A DNA stretch of 64,000 nucleotides from NCBI RefSeq assembly GCF_004339245.1, contig NZ_SMGG01000003.1, positions 930,770 to 994,769 of the forward strand. Direction: 5' to 3'. The position numbers and the translations under genes were made by a program. Source of the stretch: Seleniivibrio woodruffii (GTDB lineage: Bacteria > Chrysiogenota > Deferribacteres > Deferribacterales > Geovibrionaceae). Shown piece by piece: positions 27,438 through 36,804 of the stretch; the first letter of the stretch is position 1; every line of letters begins with the position of its first letter. The notes below the pieces were generated by a model. That model was not told the DNA's origin, did not search any database, and saw only the letters and a program-made list of their open reading frames with translations.

Positions 27438-27995
27438 ATGGGCGCAGCAGTTGTTAAAGACATGAAAGACAAGATGGAGAAAACCATCCAGCACTATAAA
27501 GATGAGCTTAAGACCATCCGTACCGGAAGAGCTTCCATCTCTATGTTCGACAACATCAGAGTGGACTACTACGGCACACCCACACCCCTTTCAGGCGTGG
27601 GCACACTCAGCTCACCCGAGCCCAGACTCATTACAGTGGCTCCCTGGGACACTTCGATGATAAACCCCATTGAAAAAGCAATCCAGAACGCAAACATGGG
27701 TTTCAACCCCTCAAACGACGGTAAAATAATCCGTATCCCCGTTCCCCAGCTTACTGAGGAGCGCAGAAAAGACCTTGTAAAACACGTTAAAAAAGTTGCA
27801 GAGGACACAAAAGTAGCCATCCGCAACCTGAGACGCGAGTCCAACGACAGAATCAAAAAACTGGAAAAGGATAAAGAGATATCTGAGGATGACGGCAAAA
27901 AGTTCATCGAACAGATTCAGACAGCCACAGACGATTTCATTAAAAAAGTGGATGTTATCACAGGCGAAAAAGAAAAAGAGATAATGGAGATTTAG
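27438..27995 (+). CDS. frr: Ribosome recycling factor
   Basis: 185 residues, usual length. Starts with ATG 4 nt after pyrH. Features the family pattern KTIRTGRASISMFDNIRVDYYGTP-type N-terminus (recognised in parts), ISPWDxxMI-like APWDTSMINPIEKAI, and the C-terminal helix with ERRKDLVKHVKKVAE. It splits post-termination ribosomes with EF-G. It shares one base with uppS. Confidence 0.98.
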   Translation: MGAAVVKDMKDKMEKTIQHYKDELKTIRTGRASISMFDNIRVDYYGTPTPLSGVGTLSSPEPRLITVAPWDTSMINPIEKAIQNANMGFNPSNDGKIIRIPVPQLTEERRKDLVKHVKKVAEDTKVAIRNLRRESNDRIKKLEKDKEISEDDGKKFIEQIQTATDDFIKKVDVITGEKEKEIMEI

Positions 27996-28720
27996 TGTCT
28001 GACCTAACCATACCAAGACACCTAGCCATAATTATGGACGGCAACGGACGCTGGGCGAAATCCCGTGCCCTGCCGAGGGTGTTCGGACATAAAAAAGGTG
28101 CGGAGGTCGTCAGCGATATAGTCAGGTATTGTGCCGGACTTGGAGTTTCCTATCTCACACTCTATACGTTCTCAATGGAAAACTGGCTTCGTCCCAAGGA
28201 CGAGGTCGGTTTCCTTATGGATCTTCTGGAAAAATATCTTGAGAAAGAACTGGATGTGATGCGTTCAAACGATATCCGTCTGGTCTTTTCCGGCAGGCTG
28301 GAGCTTTTGCCCGAAGGCACCCGCAGAATCGTTGACAGATCTGTGGAGGAGCTTAAGGGTAACAAGGGGATGGTTCTGAATATCGCCCTGAGCTATGGCG
28401 GCCGAAACGAACTTGTGGATGCCGCAAAATGCATGGCGCAGATGGTTAAGGACGGAAAAATTCAGCCGGAGGACATAACTCCGGAGCTTATGGCCGGATG
28501 TCTCTACAATGCCGATATTCCGGATATAGACCTTGTTGTCCGCACCAGCGGAGAACAGCGTATCAGTAACTTTATGCTGTGGCGTGCAGCCTACAGCGAA
28601 TTCTATTTCACAGAGCGTCTCTGGCCGGACTTCTCCAGAGAAGAACTGGACAAGGCCATTGCGGACTTTTCCGGCAGGGTCAGACGTTTCGGAATGACAG
28701 ACGAACAGGTGGGCAAGTGA
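27995..28720 (+). CDS. uppS: Undecaprenyl diphosphate synthase
   Basis: 241 residues from GTG 27995, overlapping the frr stop. Signature motifs: [32 protein letters not shown], and the C-terminal [20 protein letters not shown] region. It makes the C55 lipid carrier for peptidoglycan and LPS sugars. Confidence 0.97.
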   Translation: MSDLTIPRHLAIIMDGNGRWAKSRALPRVFGHKKGAEVVSDIVRYCAGLGVSYLTLYTFSMENWLRPKDEVGFLMDLLEKYLEKELDVMRSNDIRLVFSGRLELLPEGTRRIVDRSVEELKGNKGMVLNIALSYGGRNELVDAAKCMAQMVKDGKIQPEDITPELMAGCLYNADIPDIDLVVRTSGEQRISNFMLWRAAYSEFYFTERLWPDFSREELDKAIADFSGRVRRFGMTDEQVGK

Positions 28721-29517
28721 GCGACAGACAAAAACGAATACTTACATCTCTGGTTGCGATCCCGCCGATAATAGCGTTTATATATCATTTTGATAATATT
28801 GTATTTTTTCTTGCGGTACTGGTTATAATCCTTCTTTCCGCCCGTGAGTTCATCGATATTCTGGAGAACGGCGGCGTAAAAGTTATGCATCTTCCCGCAT
28901 ATGTCGGCGCAATCGGACTGCCCTACGGCATATACACCGCCGACGTGCGGTTCTTCTCCGGCGCACTGCTTATAACGGTGCTTCTGGCCATGACCATAAA
29001 GCTGTTTCAGGACGAACCCCTGAAGGACACTTTCGACAGTGTGGGCGGAACCCTGACAACGGTGCTCTACGCACCCCTTATGTTCTCTTTCATCGTTCTT
29101 CTGCGGAAGATGGACGCCCACGGCGCATATATCTTCTTTCTGATAGTGCTCATCTGGATGAGCGACACCAGCGCCTATTTTGTGGGGTGCAGGTTCGGCC
29201 GCCGCAAGCTCTATGAGGCGATAAGCCCCAAAAAGAGCATTGAGGGCGCAGTTGCGGCATACATCGGCGGAACTGCAGTGGGTGTTGCATACAGCTGGCT
29301 CCTTCTGGATTTCAGCATCTTCCACGGAATTGTCATCAGCGTTCTGGTGGTGACTGCGGGTATAATCGGCGACCTTGTGGAATCTATGTTCAAGCGCAAG
29401 GCCAACGTAAAGGATTCGGGCAGTCTCATCCCCGGTCACGGCGGTATTCTGGACAGGGTGGATTCCCTTCTGTTCGGCGCTCCCGTGCTCTATCTGTATC
29501 TTATATATCTAGTGTAA
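28717..29517 (+). CDS. cdsA: Phosphatidate cytidylyltransferase
   Basis: 266 residues from GTG 28717, which overlaps the uppS stop (GTGA); an open frame extends further upstream but lies wholly inside uppS. Multiple membrane helices are present, with the C-terminal CdsA signature [20 protein letters not shown]. It makes CDP-diacylglycerol for phospholipids. Confidence 0.96.
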   Translation: MSDRQKRILTSLVAIPPIIAFIYHFDNIVFFLAVLVIILLSAREFIDILENGGVKVMHLPAYVGAIGLPYGIYTADVRFFSGALLITVLLAMTIKLFQDEPLKDTFDSVGGTLTTVLYAPLMFSFIVLLRKMDAHGAYIFFLIVLIWMSDTSAYFVGCRFGRRKLYEAISPKKSIEGAVAAYIGGTAVGVAYSWLLLDFSIFHGIVISVLVVTAGIIGDLVESMFKRKANVKDSGSLIPGHGGILDRVDSLLFGAPVLYLYLIYLV

Positions 29518-29520
29518 TCC

Positions 29521-30648
29521 ATGAAAAGAATCGGAATCATCGGCTCAACCGGCTCCATCGGCAGGCAGGCTCTTGATGTTGTGAAACGCAACCCCGGAAA
29601 GTATGAGGTTGTGTTTTTAAGCTGCAACGGAAATCTGGAGCTGATGCGGGAGCAGGGCAGGGAGTGCGCCGCAAAGTATCTCTGTTCAACAGGCCTGAGC
29701 GGAGAGGGTATTCTCTGCGGTGAATCCGAAATTCTGAAAATCCTCGACAGCGAAGCTATTGATATGGTGCTGCTGGCCGCAGTCGGTGCGGCGGGCACTG
29801 TTTATGCATATGAAACGGTCAAAAGGGGCATAACCCTTGCGCTGGCCAACAAGGAATCTATCGTGGCCTCAGGCCGGATACTCTTTGATACGGCGGCAAG
29901 AACGGGGGCAAAAATTCTCCCTGTGGACTCGGAGCATTCAGCTATTTTCCAGTGCCTTCAGGGGCAGGACAAAAACTTCCTCCACAGCGTAACCCTGACC
30001 GCAAGCGGAGGAGCATTCCGCAACACACCAGCAGACGCACTTGACTACGTCACTCTGGAACAGGCTCTCAGACACCCCAACTGGTCAATGGGGAGCAAAA
30101 TAACCATCGACAGCGCAACAATGATGAATAAAGGCCTTGAACTTATTGAGGCCAGATTCCTCTTTGATATTGAACCTTCCATGCTGAGAGTTGTCATACA
30201 TCCTCAGTCGGTTGTTCACTCTTTCGTCTCTTTCAGGGACGGAAGCATGATAGCCCAGATGGGAGAACCGGACATGCGGACACCCATTGCCTATGCAATG
30301 GCTTATCCGGAGCGGACGGAATCCGGCGTTCAGCCGCTTAATCTGGCTCAGGTCGGCGCATTGACCTTTTTTGAGCCGGATATGGAAAAATATCCCTGCC
30401 TGCAGATAGCGGCGGAGGTATTGAAAAAGGACAGCAACGCTCCTATGATAGTGATGAATGCGGCCAACGAGGTCGCAGTTGCGGAGTTTCTGGGCGGCCG
30501 CATAGGCTACACGGCGATACCGGAGGCCATATCGGCAGTGCTCGACAGTTTTATGCCGCAGGAGCCGCAGAACATTGCAGAAGTGCTGGCCGCAGATTCG
30601 GAGGCCAGAGCCGCCGCCGAAAAAGTAATTAAGAGGTTTTACAGATAA
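29521..30648 (+). CDS. dxr: 1-deoxy-D-xylulose-5-phosphate reductoisomerase
   Basis: 375 residues. N-terminal NADPH site GIIGSTGSIGRQALDV; ALANKESIVASG; substrate loop VDSEHSAIFQCL; VTLTASGGAFR; HPNWSMGSKITIDSATMMNK. Second step of the MEP isoprenoid pathway, fitting with uppS in the same operon. It overlaps rseP by one base. Confidence 0.98.
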   Translation: MKRIGIIGSTGSIGRQALDVVKRNPGKYEVVFLSCNGNLELMREQGRECAAKYLCSTGLSGEGILCGESEILKILDSEAIDMVLLAAVGAAGTVYAYETVKRGITLALANKESIVASGRILFDTAARTGAKILPVDSEHSAIFQCLQGQDKNFLHSVTLTASGGAFRNTPADALDYVTLEQALRHPNWSMGSKITIDSATMMNKGLELIEARFLFDIEPSMLRVVIHPQSVVHSFVSFRDGSMIAQMGEPDMRTPIAYAMAYPERTESGVQPLNLAQVGALTFFEPDMEKYPCLQIAAEVLKKDSNAPMIVMNAANEVAVAEFLGGRIGYTAIPEAISAVLDSFMPQEPQNIAEVLAADSEARAAAEKVIKRFYR

Positions 30649-31703
30649 TGGGACTTATTTCAGCCGTATTCCTTCTGGGAGTACTCATTTTCATACACGA
30701 ACTCGGACACTTCCTGCTCGCTAAATACACAGGCGTTCTGGTTGAACGCTTTTCGATAGGCTTCGGTCCCGTGCTTTTCAAATGGAAGCGTGGCGAGACT
30801 GAATACGCACTCTCGGCGATACCCCTTGGCGGATATGTCAAAATGTACGGCGAACAGCCGGACGAAGAGGTTGACGAGACCAAGGCGCACAGAGCTTTCA
30901 ACAACAAGACCGTTTTTCAGCGGTTCCTCATAGTTTTTGCAGGTCCCTTCTTTAACTTTGTTCTTGCCATGATCATCTATGCCGCAATATTCATGCACGG
31001 CACACCCAGATATCTGGCCGAGGTGGGCGGAGTCAGCGAAGGTTCTGCGGCGGCAAAGGCAGGTCTTCTTCAGGGAGATATGATAATCTCCGTTGACGGA
31101 CGCAGTGTTAAATACTGGGAGGACATGAGCGGCTATGTTCAGGGAAGAGCCGGACAACCCGTTCTTCTGGGAATAGACAGAGGCGGCCGACTTATGGAGC
31201 TGACCATCACACCCCAGTCGGTAACAGATAAAAACATCTTCGGCGAAGATGTTAAGGTAGGCCGTATGGGAGTGATCCGCGGTCAGAAGAGCGAGACCGT
31301 GCGTCTTGCCCCCCACGAGGCTGTGGTTGAAGGCGTGACCCAGACATATAATATAAGCGTTATGATGGTTACCGGAGTCGTTAAACTGTTCCAGAAGGTT
31401 GTTCCTGCGGATTCGGTGGGCGGCCCCATCATGATAGTTCAGATGGCAAAAGAGTCGGCCGAGACAGGCCTTGTGGCTTTCTTCGGGTTCATGGCTCTCA
31501 TCAGCATAAACTTAGGTATCCTTAATCTTCTTCCGATTCCCGTCCTTGACGGCGGGCATATCCTGTTTCTCATGGTTGAGGCTGTTACAAGGCGTGCGGT
31601 AAGCATCCGTGTCCGTGAGATAGCCAACATGGCGGGCATGGCTCTGCTTATGGGGCTTATGTTCTTCGCCTTCTACAACGACATCATGAGATTTTTCAAG
31701 TAA
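30648..31703 (+). CDS. rseP: Site-2 protease RseP-type
   Basis: 351 residues with the zinc metalloprotease motif FIHELGHFLLAK in the first membrane helix and LLPIPVLDGGHILF near the C-terminus, with one PDZ domain between (VGGVSEGSAAAKAGLLQGDM). Many proteins of this family have two PDZ domains, so this is the short form. It cleaves membrane-bound anti-sigma factors; the ECF anti-sigma factor at 10169-10729 is a conceivable client. Confidence 0.95.
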   Translation: MGLISAVFLLGVLIFIHELGHFLLAKYTGVLVERFSIGFGPVLFKWKRGETEYALSAIPLGGYVKMYGEQPDEEVDETKAHRAFNNKTVFQRFLIVFAGPFFNFVLAMIIYAAIFMHGTPRYLAEVGGVSEGSAAAKAGLLQGDMIISVDGRSVKYWEDMSGYVQGRAGQPVLLGIDRGGRLMELTITPQSVTDKNIFGEDVKVGRMGVIRGQKSETVRLAPHEAVVEGVTQTYNISVMMVTGVVKLFQKVVPADSVGGPIMIVQMAKESAETGLVAFFGFMALISINLGILNLLPIPVLDGGHILFLMVEAVTRRAVSIRVREIANMAGMALLMGLMFFAFYNDIMRFFK

Positions 31704-31739
31704 GTCAGACATATCAGCCGATCTGAATCCTGTTTTATT

Positions 31740-31794
31740 GTCACTCTGAGCTTGCGAAGAGTCTCTGACTGTGAGATTCTTCGGCTGAAGCCTC
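31740..31794. repeat. Dispersed repeat, family A
   Basis: GTCACTCTGAGC followed by GAAGAGTCTCTG and, after a short spacer, GAGATTCTTCGGC. A degenerate half-copy follows at 31844. It sits between rseP and the first flagellin. Confidence 0.7.
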
Positions 31795-31866
31795 ACTAGA
31801 GCGTTTATCGAAATTATTAACGTATTAGTTGTATGCGTAAAACGTCACCCTGATACCCCCACCTAT

Positions 31867-31930
31867 GTCACCCTGAACGGAGTGAAGGGTCTCTGTTCAA
31901 ACTGAGATGCTTCACTGCGTTCAGCATGAC
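31867..31930. repeat. Dispersed repeat, family A (complete)
   Basis: 64 bp with good inverted ends (GTCACCCTGAACG ... GTTCAGCATGAC) and internal GAAGGGTCTCTG / GAGATGCTTCACT. The 497-nt gap 31704-32200 therefore holds these repeats, then an A/T-rich stretch (about 32000-32115) with no gene, then the flagellin promoter. Confidence 0.75.
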
Positions 31931-32118
31931 AAATTCAACAACTCGCATGGAATGACGTTAAGCCGTTTCCGCTGTCGGATAACTAAAACTCAGGTTTTAG
32001 TCTCTGCCTAAGATTTAATATCGCCGCATTTCAAATTAATCAAAAAAAACTTAAAAATATTTTAATCTTATTTATCAGCATCTTAATTAGAAAACATAAA
32101 AAAATATAAAATTTCCGC

Positions 32119-32146
32119 TAAAGAATCCTTCTGAAAGTGTCGATGA
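32119..32146 (+). promoter_or_regulatory. Probable sigma-28 promoter of first flagellin
   Basis: TAAAGAAT (32119-32126), 12 nt, GTCGATGA (32139-32146), compared with the sigma-28 consensus TAAAGTTT-N11-GCCGATAA. Transcription would begin near 32153, giving a leader of about 48 nt that opens with the GGA-loop hairpin. Confidence 0.6.
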
Positions 32147-32153
32147 GAAAAAT

Positions 32154-32167
32154 GCGCAAGGATGCGC
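32154..32167 (+). promoter_or_regulatory. GGA-loop leader hairpin (probable CsrA site), flagellin 1
   Basis: GCGCA-AGGA-TGCGC forms a perfect 5-bp stem with an AGGA tetraloop and contains CAAGGATG, the core of the CsrA SELEX consensus. It lies 23 nt before the Shine-Dalgarno GGAGG (32191-32195). Equivalent hairpins with different stems precede the other two flagellins. Confidence 0.7.
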
Positions 32168-32200
32168 GTGACCTCTATTGAAACAATCAAGGAGGATAGA

Positions 32201-34582
32201 ATGGCACTCACAGTCTATCAAAACATCATGTCTTTGAACTCGCAAAGACACCTGGGCTCCAGCCAGACAGCGCTGGCAACATCAATCGAAAGGCTCTCAT
32301 CAGGGCTTCGTATCAACCATGCAGCAGACGACGCTTCGGGTCTTGCAATATCTGAGAAATTGAGAGGTCAGATCACCGGTCTTAAACGTGCGGCTATGAA
32401 CGCACAGGACGGTATCTCAATGTTGCAGACGGCAGAAGGCGCACTTGAGGAAGTAAGCTCAATGCTGCAGAGAATGCGTGAGCTCGCAGTACAGGCTTCA
32501 AACGGCGTGTACACTTCAAACGACCGTATTGAAATCCAGAAAGAAGTTGAACAGCTTAAGGGCGAGATCGACAGAATCTCCTCTGCTACAGAGTTCAACA
32601 CCAAAAAACTGCTGAACGGCGACGGAACAGCTCTCTGGTCCGCAAGCTCCAGCAAAATCAAAGCTATAATCAGGGATGAGGTTGACGAAGGCAACTACAG
32701 AATCAACCTTGAAACCATTCCCGGATCAAACGAGATCTACAAAACCGACATCATGACGCTGAAAGACGGCGCAATCGGTTCTGAGATCGTTGACGGAACA
32801 AACGACACAAATATAGGCAGCGTAAACAATGCCAGCCAGCTTGCCTCAACAGGCACAAGCTACTACACAGTCACAGTTGGCGACCTGACTGCCGCACAGA
32901 GTGCGACAATAAGCCTTACCGGCTCATATCTGCAGACAGGATCATCTTTCTCCGTGGCCGCTGCCGGATACAGCAACTCAGCTGCAACGTCTTCCGGTTA
33001 CATTGAAGTTGTTTTCGAAGACAACGTCTCTGCAAACGGAACAACATCCGCTCAGATCAGATATATCGATGCCCTTACAGGCTATATATCCGAGTGGGAA
33101 GAGGTCGACGTTACGGCTCTTAACGGCACAGTGAGCCTTACTGCAGCCGACACGACCAACCTTATGAACTCCGCAGGCCAGTCTCTGGGATTCGATCTCC
33201 AGCTCAGCCTCGGCGTTAACGGTAAAATTCAGAACGGCGACAAAGTTCTGCTCAGCTTCTCCGGAGCGAACGCAGCCCCTGCAGGCAGTGTAGCCTCATC
33301 AGGCGGCGGTACTGTTCAGATTTCCGGCGGCCCCACAGGACAGGCAGGCCCCACTCTGAAGTTTACCTCTCCCTCCTCGCTCACAGCGAAGGACAACGGA
33401 GACAACTTTGTCGATACTCAGGCCAAAACAGTTTACTATGCTAGCATCAACGCTCAGACAGGTAACGTTGACTTTGGTAACATGACAATCAACTTTAAAG
33501 AGAACAACAACGCTACTGAATCAAACGGTGAGACAGTTCTCGGCGACCTCAGCCTCAAGATCAGCGGGTCTGGTGAAGCAGCAGCCACAACCACCAAGCT
33601 CAAAGATATTGCAGTGTTTGAAGATTCCGACGGAAACAACCTCTTCTCAAACAAACAGGAACTGACAGTTTGGGGCAACGGCACATCCGCAGTGATCTAC
33701 CTTGAAGCGGATGACACCATTGCAGACTTTGAAACAAAACTCACAGACGCTATCGTTAACAAACTTGGCATGGGTTCAACCAACAACAACGTTAACAGCC
33801 ACCTTGTGGACTATGTTTCAATCCCCACAACATCAGGCGGAATCCAGTCCGTAGCGGGTACGTTCATAATCCAGACCGCACTCACAGGCGAACAGGGTCA
33901 GGTTGCTTTCTCCGGCGATGAAGAACTCATCAACGGTCTGAGCCTTAACAAGATCCAGTCCGCAGTGAACAACACCACAAAAGTGACCGTATACGATGCC
34001 CACTCAGGCCAGCTTGTCGGAACTGACGAAACAGGCAACGACAGAGTATTCGGAATCATCGGCGGTGTTGAGATCGCTCTCGACTCCAGAGCAGGCGTTA
34101 CAGAGTCATGGGACACCTCTAAGAATCAGGTGATCTTCTCAACAAACTCTGCCGCAGCAAAAGAGGACTATTTCCTCCACATCGTGGACAACTCCACCGA
34201 CCTGCAGATCGGAGCTAACTCCGGTCAGACACTTGCGGTGAGCATTCCCCAGCTCGATGTTACAGGTCTCGGCCTGAACAACATCACTCTGGTTTCTCAG
34301 GACCTTGCGCAGGCCGCAATTCCTGATATCGATGCCGCAATCAGCCAGGTGGTAAGCGTCAGAGCGACTATCGGTGCTCAGGTCAACAGACTGGAACACA
34401 CCATCGCAAACCTGCAGACCGCTGAAGAGAACATGACAGCGGCTGAATCAAGGATCCGCGACCTTGATATGGCAGAAGAGATGTCTACATTTACAAGGTA
34501 TCAGATGCTCGGCCAGGCCGGCGTATCAATGCTGGCACAGGCCAACCAGATACCCCAGATGGCACTTCAGCTCCTTCAGTAA
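32201..34582 (+). CDS. Flagellin (giant, 793 residues)
   Basis: Starts at ATG 32201 after a strong AAGGAGG; an in-frame ATG at 32162 lies in the leader hairpin and is rejected. Conserved D0/D1 ends are present (LSSGLRINHAADDASGLAIS, QDGISMLQTAEGALEEV; C-terminal SRIRDLDMAEEMSTF and MLAQANQIPQMALQLLQ). Between them is a central region of about 500 residues, rich in Ser, Thr, Ala and Gly, so the protein is far longer than the usual 280-500 residues. The centre is clearly related to those of the two downstream flagellins but more diverged. It is followed by a DUF2292 gene. Confidence 0.96.
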   Translation: MALTVYQNIMSLNSQRHLGSSQTALATSIERLSSGLRINHAADDASGLAISEKLRGQITGLKRAAMNAQDGISMLQTAEGALEEVSSMLQRMRELAVQASNGVYTSNDRIEIQKEVEQLKGEIDRISSATEFNTKKLLNGDGTALWSASSSKIKAIIRDEVDEGNYRINLETIPGSNEIYKTDIMTLKDGAIGSEIVDGTNDTNIGSVNNASQLASTGTSYYTVTVGDLTAAQSATISLTGSYLQTGSSFSVAAAGYSNSAATSSGYIEVVFEDNVSANGTTSAQIRYIDALTGYISEWEEVDVTALNGTVSLTAADTTNLMNSAGQSLGFDLQLSLGVNGKIQNGDKVLLSFSGANAAPAGSVASSGGGTVQISGGPTGQAGPTLKFTSPSSLTAKDNGDNFVDTQAKTVYYASINAQTGNVDFGNMTINFKENNNATESNGETVLGDLSLKISGSGEAAATTTKLKDIAVFEDSDGNNLFSNKQELTVWGNGTSAVIYLEADDTIADFETKLTDAIVNKLGMGSTNNNVNSHLVDYVSIPTTSGGIQSVAGTFIIQTALTGEQGQVAFSGDEELINGLSLNKIQSAVNNTTKVTVYDAHSGQLVGTDETGNDRVFGIIGGVEIALDSRAGVTESWDTSKNQVIFSTNSAAAKEDYFLHIVDNSTDLQIGANSGQTLAVSIPQLDVTGLGLNNITLVSQDLAQAAIPDIDAAISQVVSVRATIGAQVNRLEHTIANLQTAEENMTAAESRIRDLDMAEEMSTFTRYQMLGQAGVSMLAQANQIPQMALQLLQ

Positions 34583-34624
34583 GCATGATGCCGCATAAAA
34601 TGTAGTTTTTTGGAGGAAAATACT

Positions 34625-34792
34625 ATGGCTGCAATGACTGTACAGAAAAAAGAAAACAATAAATCTCAGATGGAACAACTTCAGGATATGCTGAAAGAGA
34701 TGTTCCAGACAAACTTCTACGGCTCTGTGGAAGTAAAATTCGAGGCGGGAAGGGTAACCATCATCCGCAAGACAGAGTCTGTGAAGCTGTAA
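34625..34792 (+). CDS. Small DUF2292 (YezD-like) protein
   Basis: 55 residues from ATG 34625, which has a strong TGGAGG at 34611-34616. The first half is polar and helical (SQMEQLQDMLKEMF); the second half GSVEVKFEAGRVTIIRKTES matches the DUF2292 pattern (YGSVEI-x-HDGKV-x-QI-x-KTEKIR). Function unknown for the family. It follows flagellin 1 by 42 nt and precedes a terminator, so it is probably co-expressed with the flagellin. Confidence 0.82.
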   Translation: MAAMTVQKKENNKSQMEQLQDMLKEMFQTNFYGSVEVKFEAGRVTIIRKTESVKL

Positions 34793-34821
34793 TTTACAGA
34801 TAATAAAACGTGTTACGAGGG

Positions 34822-34852
34822 AACGGGCGGCTGGCAGGTCGCCCGTTTTTTT
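34822..34852 (+). terminator. Rho-independent terminator after flagellin 1/DUF2292
   Basis: AACGGGCG (34822-34829) pairs with CGCCCGTT (34840-34847), followed by a T-run to 34852. Confidence 0.9.
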
Positions 34853-34996
34853 ATTGGCGGTGATAATCTGTGCATTTCTGGGTTGTTCTCTTAAAAATAT
34901 TGCTCCATCCTTTGGCAAAGGAGGGTGGGTGGATTTATATTCCTGCCTTCAATTTCCCGCAAATATCTGGTAATATTCTGTCAGAAAGGTGAAACT

Positions 34997-35992
34997 ATGG
35001 ACTTGAAAGGAAAAAGCGTACTTCTGACAGGAGCGTGCGGATTTATCGGGAGCCATCTGGCAGAAAAGCTCGTCCGCAGAGGATGCAGACTCAAGGCGTT
35101 CGTATATTACAACTCGTTCGGCTCAAACGGCTGGCTGGAAGACCTGCCCGCAGAAATACTCTCGGAAATAGAGATTTTCTCCGGCGACATAAGAGACCCC
35201 AACGGTGTGCGAACGGCAATGAAGGGCATGCAGGCAGTATTCCATCTTGCCGCACTGATAGGCATACCCTACAGCTATCACAGCCCCGACTCATATGTCG
35301 ACACCAACATAAAAGGCACTCTGAACGTTCTGCAGTCCGCCCGTGACTTTGAAACGGAAAAAGTACTGGTAACATCCACCTCCGAGGTCTACGGAACGGC
35401 CATATATGCCCCCATTGACGAAAAGCACCCCAGGCAGGGGCAGTCCCCCTATTCAGCAACAAAGATCGGCGCAGACGTGCTGTCGGAGTCCTTTTACCGC
35501 AGTTTCAGCCTGCCCGTCACCATAGTCAGACCCTTTAACACCTTCGGCCCCAGACAGTCCGCAAGGGCTGTTATTCCCACCATAATAACCCAGCTTCTTG
35601 CTGGCAGAAAAGAGGTCAGGCTTGGACTGCTCAGCCCGAAAAGGGATATGGTGTTTGTCGGGGATACGGCGGAAGCCTTCTGCCGGATAGCCGAGTGCGA
35701 GGGCACGGCAGGACGTGAGATAAACATTGCCACAGGGCGTGAGATATCCATAGGTGAGCTTGCGGACAAAATAAAAAACATGATAAATCCTGACGCTTCA
35801 ATAGTTTCTGATGAGAAGAGACTGCGCCCCGAGGCATCGGAGGTCATGAGACTGATGGGCGACAACAGACTTCTGAAAGAGCTGACGGGTTTTGCGCCGT
35901 CAGACGACCTTGAGCAGGGGCTTGCGGCGACAACAGAGTGGTTCCGCAGAAGAGGACTTCAGGGATACAAGACAGATATTTATAATATATAA
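34997..35992 (+). CDS. legB: NAD-dependent sugar 4,6-dehydratase, LegB type
   Basis: 331 residues from ATG 34997 with AAAGGTGA upstream. Extended SDR fold: GACGFIGSH nucleotide motif, YSATK catalytic pair with TSTSEVYG, and the family-specific IRDPNGVRTAMKG, IPYSYHSPDSYVDTNI and RPFNTFGPRQSARAVIPT segments. These match LegB enzymes that convert GDP-GlcNAc in legionaminic acid synthesis, where legionaminic acid decorates flagellin. Its closeness to ptmE and three flagellin genes supports this. Other legionaminic genes (legC, legI, legF) are not in the window. Confidence 0.85.
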   Translation: MDLKGKSVLLTGACGFIGSHLAEKLVRRGCRLKAFVYYNSFGSNGWLEDLPAEILSEIEIFSGDIRDPNGVRTAMKGMQAVFHLAALIGIPYSYHSPDSYVDTNIKGTLNVLQSARDFETEKVLVTSTSEVYGTAIYAPIDEKHPRQGQSPYSATKIGADVLSESFYRSFSLPVTIVRPFNTFGPRQSARAVIPTIITQLLAGRKEVRLGLLSPKRDMVFVGDTAEAFCRIAECEGTAGREINIATGREISIGELADKIKNMINPDASIVSDEKRLRPEASEVMRLMGDNRLLKELTGFAPSDDLEQGLAATTEWFRRRGLQGYKTDIYNI

Positions 35993-36002
35993 GGCAGTTA
36001 GA

Positions 36003-36803
36003 ATGAAAATCGTAACCTTTAATGTAAACAGTATCCGTACCAGATTACACCAGATAGAAAAACTGATAGAGAATCATAATCCCGATATAATCGGTCTGCA
36101 GGAGACCAAGGTTCAGGATCATGAGTTCCCCGTTAAAGAAATAGAGGCATTCGGATATCATGTGGAGTTTGCCGGACAGAAGACACACTATGGTGTCGCT
36201 GTTATGTCAAAGGCTGTTCCCAAGCAGGTTCAGAAGAATTTTCCCGATGATCCGGATGATGCCCAGAAACGCATGCTCATGTGTGCATATGATGGGTTTG
36301 TGTTTGTAAACGGCTATTTCCCGCAGGGGGAGAGCAGAGACCATGCTGTAAAATTTCCTGCCAAGGCAAAGTTTTATGCGGATATGTCAAACTATTTGAA
36401 TAACTGTGCGGCGCAAGGCACTGATGTAGTCCTTGTGGGTGATATGAACATAGCCCCCACCGATTTCGACATAGGCATCGGCGAGCAGAACGCAAAAAGA
36501 TGGCTGAAAGAGGGGAAGACCAGCTTTCTGCCGGAAGAGCGTGAGTGGTTCGAAAAGATGTGCGGATGCGGGCTTAAAGACGTTTACAGACAGATCCACC
36601 CCGAAAGCAGGGAGTTTTTCAGCTGGTTCGACTACAGAAGCAAAGGATTTGAGGCTGAGCCCAAAAGGGGACTGAGGATAGACCACATCCTTGCCACTGA
36701 CGGACTTGCATCAAAATGCGTTGCCGCAGGAATAGATTACGAGGTTCGAGGGATGGAAAGACCGTCCGACCATGCACCCGTTTGGGCGGAGTTTAAGCTC
36801 TGA
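36003..36803 (+). CDS. xthA: Exodeoxyribonuclease III
   Basis: 266 residues from ATG 36003. Motifs of the ExoIII/AP endonuclease family: KIVTFNVNSIRTRL, IIGLQETKV, LVGDMNIAP, GLRIDHILAT, SDHAPVWAEF, containing the metal and catalytic Glu, Asp, Asn and His residues. It repairs abasic sites and 3' blocks in DNA. It begins 10 nt after legB and converges on the transglutaminase-like gene with a 1-nt gap. Confidence 0.97.
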   Translation: MKIVTFNVNSIRTRLHQIEKLIENHNPDIIGLQETKVQDHEFPVKEIEAFGYHVEFAGQKTHYGVAVMSKAVPKQVQKNFPDDPDDAQKRMLMCAYDGFVFVNGYFPQGESRDHAVKFPAKAKFYADMSNYLNNCAAQGTDVVLVGDMNIAPTDFDIGIGEQNAKRWLKEGKTSFLPEEREWFEKMCGCGLKDVYRQIHPESREFFSWFDYRSKGFEAEPKRGLRIDHILATDGLASKCVAAGIDYEVRGMERPSDHAPVWAEFKL

Positions 36804-36804
36804 T

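Noticed and set aside
28579-28716. Upstream extension of the cdsA frame
   Set aside because: It lies entirely within uppS; the GTG at 28717 gives the normal GTGA coupling and the expected protein length.
32162-32200. In-frame ATG giving 13 extra residues before flagellin 1
   Set aside because: It lies in the GGA-loop hairpin, lacks a ribosome site, and the other two flagellins start at the MALTVY position with the same spacing to GGAGG.
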